In this document: positions 9,139 through 18,357 of the stretch, in pieces
Numbering within the stretch: position 1 is the stretch's first letter
Layout of the letters: each line of letters opens with the position of its first letter
Program-made: the position numbers and the translations under genes
The notes under the pieces: generated by a model
The model's input: the letters and a program-made list of their open reading frames with translations, nothing else
The model's database searches: none
What the model was told of the DNA's origin: nothing
Assembly (NCBI RefSeq): GCF_000312665.1
Contig: NZ_HF536772.1
Coordinates: 2,729,673-2,793,672 of the forward strand
DNA from: Rhizobium mesoamericanum STM3625
GTDB taxonomy: Bacteria; Pseudomonadota; Alphaproteobacteria; Rhizobiales; Rhizobiaceae
Direction of reading: 5' to 3'
DNA length: 64,000 nt

Positions 9139-11013
9139 TCATCCCTTCTTTTTTGAGAACTTGGTCTTCGCGCCGCTACTGCCCTTGCCCTCGAACTTCG
9201 GTTTGCCCGGCTTCTTGCCCCAGGGCTTTGAATCGCGTCGTTCGTCGCTCCCACCCTCGTTGCGGGCTTCCTTGTGGAACTTTCCCTTTGGGCGCTCATC
9301 GCTGAATTCACGAGGCTCGCCAAAGGCCTTCTTGCCCGCATACGGCTTGGACGCTGTGGGCTTGTTGAAATCGGGCGTTCCGTTGAGAGGCGTGACGCGG
9401 ATGCCGCGCTCCATCGTCTTGTTTGGACCCACCGACTGCAGGAAGCCGTCGGCGCTGGCCGCTGCAATCTCGACGTAGGTTTCGTCGGGCTGCATCTTGA
9501 TCGCGCCGATCTCCCGCTTAGTCAGATTGCCGTTCCGGCAAAGCATCGGGATCAGCCAGCGTGGTTCTGCATTTTGCTTGCGACCGACCGAAATCGAAAA
9601 CCAGACGCTCGCGCCAAAATCATCGCGCGGACCTTTCTGGTACGGTTCGCGTGGAGCCTCGACGTGCTCGCGGCGCTTGCCGCCGCGGTTATCCTGAACC
9701 GAGACCTCGATCAGATCCTCCGGCGCGGACTGGTTGGACCGATAGAGGTTGACGAAGGCAGCGGCGAGCTTTTCGGCTCCGTGCGTATCGAGGAGCCGCC
9801 TGACCAGGTCCTCGGCTTCCTCGCTCGGGGCTTCGCCGAAGATGGGATCCGCAAGCAGCCGCGCTTCGTCACGTGCTATGACCTCTTCCGCTGATGGCGG
9901 ACGCGCCCAGGCGGCCGAGATGCCGGCATTGGCGAGAAGGCGCTCTGCCTTGCGGCGCACGTTCAGCGGTACGATCAGTGCGCTGACGCCCTTGCGGCCG
10001 GCTCGACCGGTGCGGCCGCTGCGGTGAAGCAAGGTTTCCGGATTGGTCGGTAGGTCGGCATGAATGACAAGGTCAAGGCCTGGAAGGTCGATCCCGCGGG
10101 CGGCAACATCCGTTGCGATACAGACACGCGCACGTCCATCCCGCATTGCCTGCAGCGCATGGCTGCGCTCGTTCTGCGTCAGTTCGCCCGACAAGGCGAC
10201 AACGTTGAAGTTGCGATTGTGAAAACGCGCAGTCAGATGGTTGACCGCCGCGCGCGTCGAACAGAACACGATGGCGTTGGTCGCTTCATAGTAGCGCAGG
10301 ACGTTTATGATCGCGTTTTCGCGGTCGCTCGGCGACACGACAAGAGCCCGATATTCGATATCGCCGTGCTGCTTTTCCTCGGTTGCTGTTGCGATTCGCA
10401 CGGCATTTTTCTGATAGCTCTTCGCGAGCTTCGCGATGGCTGCCGGCACCGTTGCCGAGAACATCAGCGTACGACGATCATCCGGGGAGGAATCCAGAAT
10501 GAATTCGAGATCCTCCCGGAACCCGAGGTCGAGCATCTCGTCTGCTTCGTCAAGCACGACAGCCTTGAGCGCGGAAATATCGAGTGCGCCGCGACGGACA
10601 TGATCGCAGAGGCGACCCGGTGTGCCGACAACTATGTGGCAACCACGTTCCAGCGCGCGGCGCTCGCTGCGGATGTCCATGCCGCCGACGCAGCTGACAA
10701 TCAGCGCGCCTGTCGCTTCGTAAAGCCATTCAAGTTCGCGCTTGACCTGAAGCGCGAGTTCGCGCGTCGGTGCGATCACGAGGCCCAGCGGTTCGGCTGC
10801 GGGGCCAAAACGGTCCATATCCCTCAGCAAGGTAGGCGCGAGCGCGAGGCCGAAGGCGACGGTCTTGCCAGAGCCGGTTTGGGCAGAAACGAGGGCGTCC
10901 GACGCGGCGAGAGCCGGGTCGAGCATGGACTTTTGAACCGGCGTTAGGTCGGTGTAACCGCGCTTCACCAACGCCCTGGCGATCGCCGGAACGACGCCGT
11001 TAAAATCTGTCAT
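9139..11013 (-). CDS. DEAD-box RNA helicase with DbpA-type RNA-binding domain
   Basis: An ATP-dependent RNA helicase of the DeaD/CsdA-DbpA group, likely acting in ribosome assembly or cold adaptation. Motifs appear in order: AQTGSGKT (44-51), PTRELAL, TPGR, DEAD (155-158), SAT (186-188), IATDVAARGID and HRSGRTGRAG. A DbpA-type RNA-binding fold occupies about residues 475-555 (GAIKMQPDETYVEI is readable), followed by a long Lys/Gly/Arg-rich disordered tail ending in FSKKKG. At 624 residues it is typical for alphaproteobacterial members. It is apparently monocistronic; the cyclase gene upstream ends about 100 bases before its start codon. Confidence 0.93.
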   Translation of the reverse strand: MTDFNGVVPAIARALVKRGYTDLTPVQKSMLDPALAASDALVSAQTGSGKTVAFGLALAPTLLRDMDRFGPAAEPLGLVIAPTRELALQVKRELEWLYEATGALIVSCVGGMDIRSERRALERGCHIVVGTPGRLCDHVRRGALDISALKAVVLDEADEMLDLGFREDLEFILDSSPDDRRTLMFSATVPAAIAKLAKSYQKNAVRIATATEEKQHGDIEYRALVVSPSDRENAIINVLRYYEATNAIVFCSTRAAVNHLTARFHNRNFNVVALSGELTQNERSHALQAMRDGRARVCIATDVAARGIDLPGLDLVIHADLPTNPETLLHRSGRTGRAGRKGVSALIVPLNVRRKAERLLANAGISAAWARPPSAEEVIARDEARLLADPIFGEAPSEEAEDLVRRLLDTHGAEKLAAAFVNLYRSNQSAPEDLIEVSVQDNRGGKRREHVEAPREPYQKGPRDDFGASVWFSISVGRKQNAEPRWLIPMLCRNGNLTKREIGAIKMQPDETYVEIAAASADGFLQSVGPNKTMERGIRVTPLNGTPDFNKPTASKPYAGKKAFGEPREFSDERPKGKFHKEARNEGGSDERRDSKPWGKKPGKPKFEGKGSSGAKTKFSKKKG

Positions 11014-11110
11014 GTTGTCTATCTTTCGGAAGTCTCACGCGCATGCTGCGCCCTGACCGGCAGTTGCCGGTAGAGAAGTTGGCCGTTCCTACTTGTTCAG
11101 GCAGCAAATG

Positions 11111-12970
11111 TCAAAGCGGATGTCCCCGCCAGAGCCACACATCGATGCCTTTGTTTCTGCCCCGAATGCGTGCTCGCGCCGGGCCTTCGAGCTGACCAGA
11201 GTGAAGCGGCGCGCTGTCCGGCCCAGCCTTCTTCATCAAAGCAGCGCTTAACGCCAACTCGAAACCCTGTTCTGCGGCGACCTCCATCAGCCGACTGGCG
11301 ACATTTACGGTGTCGCCGGTGACGGTAATTTGCTGGCGGTCGCCGCTGCCAAGGCGCGAGGCCACGACCGGACCGCCATGAACCCCGACTTTGAAGCCGA
11401 TCTTTCGTGCGCCCGCGGTGGGATGGCCGGCGAGCCATGGCCGCATTCGCTCGCACAGACAAACAGCGCAAGCGGCAGCCCGCGTGGCATCGTCATCGGC
11501 CGGGCGCGGCAAGCCGAAGAGAAGCATCGCCCCGTCACCCATGAAGCTTGTGACTGCGCCTCCATGCGAGCGGGCCGCCTCGTCGATGATCTCGAAAAAA
11601 TCGCTTAGAACATCGCGGACATTTGTTGCGCCGATTGCTTCGCTCAAGCCTGTGAAGCCGGAGAGGTCGACGAAGACGACCGCGGCATTCTGCCGGACCG
11701 GTTTGGCAAGAAAGTTCGGATCACGCGCGAGCCATTCGCTCAGCCCCGGTGCTTCGATACGCTGAAGGAGATCGCTTTGCGCCGCAAAGTGCGCCGCCCG
11801 CCGACGGTCGATCCAGATTTCGGCTGCGCCAAAAAGCAGAACGGGCGGCAGTGCCGCCGCAATGGGCAGTGCTGCGCTGAACCAGTATCCATGCGCGAAG
11901 GCAGCGATGTTCAGGGCGGCCCACGCAAGAGCCACGGAGGCAATGATGGCATAGCCGATCGCGCTGCGCCGCCACGCAAGCAAACTGATCAGGAGCAGCG
12001 GCAGGGCTAGGGCGACCAACGAATCAAGCAGGCGCACGTTGCGGTCCCTGATGATGCTGTCGCCGGCGATCAGATGCGTAGCTGCCGTCGCCATCACCTC
12101 CACGCCAGGAAGCACCGGATCGAAAGGGGTCGGGAAGACGTCGCCGCCACCGGTCACCGTCGAGCCGATCACGACAATCCTGTCCTCAATCGCCTTGGCA
12201 GGAAGCGTGCCAGCCAGCGCTTCCGTCGCGCTGAATGTTGGAATGGTGCCACGCGGGCCATAAAAAGTGATCGGCAGCCGCTGTCCATTGTCAGTCGGCA
12301 AATGGCGGTCGCCGAGTGCAAGACTGCCGGGCGAAAATGCGGGATTGATACCGAGCGCCAGAGACGCCACCCGCAACGGAAACGAGGCGTCCACCCGCTC
12401 GCCACCTCGGGAGATCAAGGGAATGAACCGTGGTGTGCCCGACTCATCTGTGGCGACGTTGACGACGCCAATGGCGGCAACGTCGGAAAAACGGCGCAGC
12501 GGCAATAGCATCTTGCCGGCTGTCGGTATCGACGCCAGCGGATCGTTGGCGTCTGAACCAACGGCCTGCGTCTCCTTCGGGAAGACGCCGGCGGCGGCTA
12601 TCACGCCGGAGGTCTGCTGGAGCGCCGCTGCAAGCGTGGCATCGCCCTCTTCTGGTCCGGGATCAACCAGCAAAAGATCAAGAGCAACCACCTTCGGTTT
12701 CAAGGAGGTGACGGCCGCTACCACGCGGGCGAGCGTCGCACGATTGAGCGGATAGCCGTTGTCGGCGGCGGTCTGGTCGTCGATTGCAACAATGCTGGTA
12801 ATCGGCGGAGGCTCCCTCACGCCGATGACTTTGCTCCGCAGATCGGTGAGAGAGGCTTCCAGGCTGTCGAGGAAGCTAATTCCACCCGAAAGATGCCTAT
12901 AGCCGAGAAAGCCGCCCCAAAGTGCGGACAGCAACAGCGAGATCGTGATCAGGAGCGGTCTGGCCTGCAT
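11111..12970 (-). CDS. CHASE2-domain adenylate/guanylate cyclase (class III)
   Basis: A membrane-bound signalling enzyme. It has an N-terminal membrane segment, a large extracytoplasmic CHASE2 sensor (about residues 25-290, with AIDDQTAADNG and VVALDLLLVDPG), three further membrane segments (about 305-385) and a class III cyclase domain (about 430-595). Both metal-binding aspartates are present (FVDLSGFTG and SFMGDGAML), and the NVASRL motif supplies the conserved Asn and Arg. Whether it makes cAMP or cGMP cannot be decided by eye. It begins five bases after the FecR-domain gene, so the pair forms an operon in which FecR could be a periplasmic partner. Confidence 0.9.
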   Translation of the reverse strand: MQARPLLITISLLLSALWGGFLGYRHLSGGISFLDSLEASLTDLRSKVIGVREPPPITSIVAIDDQTAADNGYPLNRATLARVVAAVTSLKPKVVALDLLLVDPGPEEGDATLAAALQQTSGVIAAAGVFPKETQAVGSDANDPLASIPTAGKMLLPLRRFSDVAAIGVVNVATDESGTPRFIPLISRGGERVDASFPLRVASLALGINPAFSPGSLALGDRHLPTDNGQRLPITFYGPRGTIPTFSATEALAGTLPAKAIEDRIVVIGSTVTGGGDVFPTPFDPVLPGVEVMATAATHLIAGDSIIRDRNVRLLDSLVALALPLLLISLLAWRRSAIGYAIIASVALAWAALNIAAFAHGYWFSAALPIAAALPPVLLFGAAEIWIDRRRAAHFAAQSDLLQRIEAPGLSEWLARDPNFLAKPVRQNAAVVFVDLSGFTGLSEAIGATNVRDVLSDFFEIIDEAARSHGGAVTSFMGDGAMLLFGLPRPADDDATRAAACAVCLCERMRPWLAGHPTAGARKIGFKVGVHGGPVVASRLGSGDRQQITVTGDTVNVASRLMEVAAEQGFELALSAALMKKAGPDSAPLHSGQLEGPARARIRGRNKGIDVWLWRGHPL

Positions 12971-12975
12971 CGGCG

Positions 12976-13509
12976 CTATTGGCCAAGTCGTGCAAGTAGG
13001 GCGGCGGCACGGGCTGGTGGCCAGCGGCGGACGGTGAGCGGGGCGCGACCCTTCGTGACGTCCACGCCCTCACCCACATTCAACACCACACGCGCAGCTG
13101 CCGAAGGACGACCGACCGCTACGCGTCCCCGGACAACAAAGACCGACGTGGTGCCGTTCTTGACATCGACAGCCCAGCGTGTGCCGCGCACGGCCGCGAT
13201 TGCTTGGGGTGTGATTACCTCGAAACTTTGGGGGCGCCGGGCACGGTCAACATCCACGAGGACGGCCTTGTTCAGCAAGGAGATGGCGTCCGGCCGCCCG
13301 TCGTGGTTGCGATCAACGAGGTTGAAGCGAGCCCCACCTTCTGCTGTGATGGTGACGCCATCGGCGCAGCGCATGATTTGCCGTGACGTTCCGGTCACCG
13401 GCTCCATGGCGCATCCGCCCGTTTGTGCCAACGCCGTATCCGAGGCGAACAGACAGCTAGCGCTACCCCACGCTAATAGGACAACAAGGAGTCTCGAGTT
13501 TACAAGCAT
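12976..13509 (-). CDS. Exported FecR-domain protein
   Basis: A 177-residue secreted protein: signal peptide about residues 1-29 (hydrophobic LLVVLLAWGSASCLF, cleavage near ALAQ), then a FecR-type beta domain with VRGTRWAVDV and VFVVRGRVAVG around residues 108-135, and an Arg/Ala-rich tail. Classical FecR is a membrane anti-sigma regulator, but short periplasmic versions without a membrane anchor, like this one, are often encoded next to CHASE2 cyclases. The gene is directly upstream of such a cyclase (five-base gap). The likely role is sensing or modulating the CHASE2 domain in the periplasm; this is inference from domain pairing. Confidence 0.8.
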   Translation of the reverse strand: MLVNSRLLVVLLAWGSASCLFASDTALAQTGGCAMEPVTGTSRQIMRCADGVTITAEGGARFNLVDRNHDGRPDAISLLNKAVLVDVDRARRPQSFEVITPQAIAAVRGTRWAVDVKNGTTSVFVVRGRVAVGRPSAAARVVLNVGEGVDVTKGRAPLTVRRWPPARAAALLARLGQ

Positions 13510-13856
13510 ATCCGTCCCCTACCTGAATACACGATCGAACGACATAGCATGTGACGGCCATCATGCGTTGATTGCTGCAGCACGCATGCCAAAACGTCAA
13601 CGACTTTCATATTGCTTCTGCTGTGCGCGGCGTTCCGCATTCGTCCTTGACCGGCGTCTTCGCGATCGACGGGACGAAAAGGTGAATCGCGCGTGCGCAC
13701 GAGCAGGCGCTGGCGGGGCCGGCCGATCCGGCCACGTTCGGTTCACGTATGGCCGCCGCTGCGGCAAGCGGCGTGATCGTTGTAACAAAAAAGCTTGGGA
13801 AATCGTCGGGCTGCGGTTCTGGCTGATATGCCCGCAAGTTAGCGACCGCACATCAA
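13510..13856. other. Gene-free gap upstream of fecR and downstream of pyrG
   Basis: Short Ala/Pro- or Arg-rich frames exist on the minus strand but none has a ribosome site or a known motif. The promoter of the FecR-cyclase operon should lie in the left part; I cannot point to clear -35/-10 boxes. Confidence 0.45.
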
Positions 13857-13894
13857 TTGAAAAGACCGCCGCGTCGACTGACGAGGCGGTCTCT
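13857..13894 (-). terminator. Intrinsic terminator of pyrG
   Basis: On the minus strand an 8-bp perfect stem (AGACCGCC / GGCGGTCT) is followed by TTTTC, a few bases after the pyrG stop codon. Position and structure fit a Rho-independent terminator. Confidence 0.85.
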
Positions 13895-13900
13895 TGGTAA

Positions 13901-15577
<1,677 letters not shown>

Positions 15578-15619
15578 TCATTTCCTGAATTTTTGGCGCC
15601 AGCGCGAAATCTGAACAAA

Positions 15620-15652
15620 AGAAAACCGGCAGACCCGAGGGCCTGCCGGCGG
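15620..15652 (-). terminator. Intrinsic terminator of secG
   Basis: On the minus strand, CCGGCAG pairs perfectly with CTGCCGG across a 10-base loop and is followed by TTTTC. It lies 17 bases after the secG stop, so pyrG probably has its own promoter or depends on read-through. Confidence 0.8.
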
Positions 15653-15669
15653 TTTATTCTGTGTGCCGC

Positions 15670-16185
15670 TTATTGTCCGCTTGGGACGGTCGCGGGTGCC
15701 GGAGCGGCAGGCGTGGTAGCCTGTGGAGCAGCCGGCGCAGTCTGAGTGGACGGCGCCGTCTCAGCAGGTGCCGATGCAGCCGGGGCCGCGGGCGTGGTCG
15801 CCGCCGGAGCCGGAGCCGCCTCACCGCCGGTCGGAACGCCGTTATTGCTCTGCGGGGCCGGAGCGGCCGGAGCGGCGTTTCCATTCTGGCCGCCGAGCGA
15901 ATCGAGAATACCCTTGCCCTGCCCGCTCGTCGCCGGAATACGGTTCAGAATATCCGTCGGACGGCTCTCATAGCGGTTGAGGACACCGAGACCGAGCGAG
16001 GTGATGAAGAACAGGGCCGCCAGGATCGCGGTCGTGCGCGTCAGCGCATTGGCAGTGCCGCGCGCAGACATAAAGCCCGAACCGCCGCCAATGCCCAGGC
16101 CGCCGCCTTCAGAGCGCTGAATGAGCACGACGCCGACAAGCGCCAGCACGATCATGAGGTGGATGACAATCAAAACGGTCTGCAT
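15670..16185 (-). CDS. secG: Protein translocase subunit SecG
   Basis: A small accessory subunit of the SecYEG channel. The first 75 residues are the SecG core: membrane segment 1 (MQTVLIVIHLMIVLALVGVV region), the conserved VLIQRSEGGGLG, a GGGSGF loop, and membrane segment 2 (about residues 52-70). After residue 80 comes a long Ala/Pro/Thr-rich, apparently disordered tail that brings the protein to 171 residues, longer than the roughly 110 of E. coli; such tails are usual in rhizobia. The start chosen is the family N-terminus. It follows tpiA on the same strand. Confidence 0.93.
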   Translation of the reverse strand: MQTVLIVIHLMIVLALVGVVLIQRSEGGGLGIGGGSGFMSARGTANALTRTTAILAALFFITSLGLGVLNRYESRPTDILNRIPATSGQGKGILDSLGGQNGNAAPAAPAPQSNNGVPTGGEAAPAPAATTPAAPAASAPAETAPSTQTAPAAPQATTPAAPAPATVPSGQ

Positions 16186-16258
16186 GGGTCCAGTCCTGCC
16201 CACACGCGCGGCGGGCATAAAGTAAAAATTCTGGCGCTCTTTACATGAGGTAATCCGG

Positions 16259-16284
16259 TATTCCAAGCCCTTGGGCTCGGAATA
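16259..16284 (-). terminator. Strong hairpin between tpiA and secG
   Basis: A 12-bp stem (one G-T pair) with a two-base loop lies ten bases after the tpiA stop. It lacks a U-tract on the minus strand, so it may attenuate read-through or stabilise the tpiA transcript rather than act as a full terminator. Confidence 0.4.
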
Positions 16285-16293
16285 TACACGGCT

Positions 16294-17064
16294 CTAAGCA
16301 AGCAACGCTTCGTATGCGCCGTAGATGGCGAGGAAATCGGTCGCTTTCAAGCTTGCGCCGCCAATCAATGCTCCATCGACATTCGCGACGCGCATCAACT
16401 CCCTCGCATTGTTGGGCTTGACCGAGCCACCATAGAGGATGCGGATCTTCTTGCCGTTATCGCCGAAGCGGGTGACGAGTTCGGAACGCATGAAGGCGTG
16501 CGCCTTCTCGACGTCCTCCACCGTTGGCGTGACGCCAGTGCCGATCGCCCAGACGGGCTCGTAGGCGATGACGGTATTCTCCGGCGTCGCGCTTTCGGGC
16601 ACCGAGGCCGAAAGCTGGCGCTTGAGAATGTCGAGCGTCTGACCCGCCTTGCGTTCGTCAGCTGTTTCACCGATGCAGACGATCGCCGTCAGTTCCGCCG
16701 CGAAGGCAGCCTCTGCTTTGGCGCGAACGAGATGATCGGTCTCGGCATGGTCGGTGCGACGCTCAGAGTGGCCGACGATGACATACGTGCCGAAGCAATC
16801 GGCAATCATTTCGGCCGAGATGTCCCCGGTGTGGGCACCAGACGCATTCTGGTGGCAATCCTGTGCACCGATCGCCAGCGGGCTGTCGGTGCAGAGTGCT
16901 GTGGCCACATAGAGCAGGGTTGCCGGAGGGCAGATCAGCGCCTCCAGCTTTGCCGAAAGCGGCCCCTGAACACCTTCAGCGATCGCCTTGATCTGGTCTA
17001 GGGAGGCACGCGTGCCATTCATTTTCCAGTTTCCCGCAACGAGCGGGCGCACGTCAGGTGTCAT
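16294..17064 (-). CDS. tpiA: Triosephosphate isomerase
   Basis: Interconverts dihydroxyacetone phosphate and glyceraldehyde 3-phosphate. The TIM-barrel signatures are all present: GNWKMNG (catalytic Lys) near residue 10, VGHSERR (catalytic His) near residue 97, and [11 protein letters not shown] (catalytic Glu, flexible loop) near residue 168. At 256 residues it has the usual length. An 18-codon upstream extension is open, but the chosen ATG gives the standard family start ([17 protein letters not shown]). Rhizobia often carry a second tpiA copy elsewhere; this one, next to secG and pyrG, is the housekeeping type. Confidence 0.97.
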   Translation of the reverse strand: MTPDVRPLVAGNWKMNGTRASLDQIKAIAEGVQGPLSAKLEALICPPATLLYVATALCTDSPLAIGAQDCHQNASGAHTGDISAEMIADCFGTYVIVGHSERRTDHAETDHLVRAKAEAAFAAELTAIVCIGETADERKAGQTLDILKRQLSASVPESATPENTVIAYEPVWAIGTGVTPTVEDVEKAHAFMRSELVTRFGDNGKKIRILYGGSVKPNNARELMRVANVDGALIGGASLKATDFLAIYGAYEALLA

Positions 17065-17256
17065 GCCGGCCTTCCAATCTTTCACGTGTCGAGCGGCCAT
17101 AGCAAAAGCGGGAGTCAATGAAAAGGTTTCGTGCTCTTACCTGAGGGAAATAACGGCCTTTTGTCCGCGAATGCTTAAAATTTGCGATCGATGCTGATGA
17201 GGATCTGGGGCCGGAGCGTCATGGAACGGCAAGCGCCCTTCCAGTCGGGACGATTG

Positions 17257-18141
17257 TCAGGAACCCAAGATCCAGTTCAACGTACGGCGCCAATCGATCA
17301 TCCGGATTGGAGTTCCGTGATTTCCTGTTTGGTAGAGCGTGAAATGCGCAGGATAATTGGCCTTCAGCAGCTTTTCGAAAAGTGCCTGCTGGTTGGTTGC
17401 CGCGTAGACCGGATCCCGACTGCCGTGCGCAAACCAGAGCGGCAGCTTGGCCTTGAAGGACGGACTTTTGGCAAAGTCTGGATCGGTAACGCCGCTCAGG
17501 AACACCATCCCCTTCAGGCGCTTGACGCTATCCACGTCGCGGCTCACGCCCCAGCACACCTGGCTGCCCATCGACGCACATGCCAGAATGACTGGCTTGC
17601 CGCTTGATTGTTCGGAAACATAGCGGATGAGGCCCGCAATGGCTGCGACGCCAGCGGTGTCGAAGCTCTTGACGGACGGCGAGTAGTAGACGCCGCCATT
17701 GCCGGCGACAAGATTTTTCAGGCGATTGAAATTTCCCCCGAAGCTGTAGTCATTCGCTCCAAGGCGCCGGTCGCCGTTGCGTCCGTGAATGAAGATGACC
17801 GTAAATGCCGCTCCGGAGCTTGGTCCCACCCTGGTGACATCGAGCTTTTGGTCACCGAGTTGTAGGGTTTCGTCCGACTGCTGCTTCCTGATCCCGAGGG
17901 AAACGTATTTTTGTTGGGCGCGCTTTTCGGGTATCTGATCACGAGCGTTGATGTCACGCATTTCGTCATATTCAATGATGTCAAGCGAGCCACCGTCGCT
18001 GGTCTCAAGCACATTTTGTGTGGAAAAGAGCTCGTCCTTGTATGGCGCTAGTCGCTCCGCGGCTTGACCGCTCGCCGTAGTCATCAGGAAAAAGGCCGCA
18101 ATTGCGGCGTTAATGGTGCAATGACTTGTGGACATTTGCAT
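17257..18141 (-). CDS. Exported alpha/beta-hydrolase (esterase-like)
   Basis: A 294-residue secreted hydrolase: signal peptide about residues 1-27 (INAAIAAFFLMTTASGQA), then an alpha/beta-hydrolase fold. The oxyanion region reads IFIHGRNGDRR, the nucleophile elbow is CASMGS (Ser), the acid is probably the Asp of GSRDPVY, and the His is that of GNHGT near the C-terminus. Substrate is unknown. The open frame runs much further upstream, but that part is Arg/Cys-rich shadow of the parE start; the ATG used follows a CAGGGA ribosome site and begins the signal peptide. It is divergent from parE, and the two share a 216-base promoter region. Confidence 0.8.
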   Translation of the reverse strand: MQMSTSHCTINAAIAAFFLMTTASGQAAERLAPYKDELFSTQNVLETSDGGSLDIIEYDEMRDINARDQIPEKRAQQKYVSLGIRKQQSDETLQLGDQKLDVTRVGPSSGAAFTVIFIHGRNGDRRLGANDYSFGGNFNRLKNLVAGNGGVYYSPSVKSFDTAGVAAIAGLIRYVSEQSSGKPVILACASMGSQVCWGVSRDVDSVKRLKGMVFLSGVTDPDFAKSPSFKAKLPLWFAHGSRDPVYAATNQQALFEKLLKANYPAHFTLYQTGNHGTPIRMIDWRRTLNWILGS

Positions 18142-18357
18142 GCCTATGGTTCCCTGAGCCTTCTGGCCGCTTGCCAATCCACGCCCATCAACGCAAACCA
18201 TTTCCCGAGAACGTCCGCCGAATTGGGCGGCGTCGCATAAGAAGGCGCTTTCTGGCAGAATCTGCCTGATTCGCAAACATGATATCAAATGCGGTGATTT
18301 TGGGTCAGGTTTGGCGTAGCCCGCCTGCCCCGACAGGATGAAGATCTGAACGGCCCC

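Noticed and set aside
10060..10947. Plus-strand 295-aa frame antisense to the DEAD-box helicase
   Set aside because: Arg/His-rich shadow; helicase motifs on the other strand explain the open frame.
13780..13800. A-rich run near 13790 as a minus-strand terminator
   Set aside because: No stem-loop precedes the U-tract on the minus strand.
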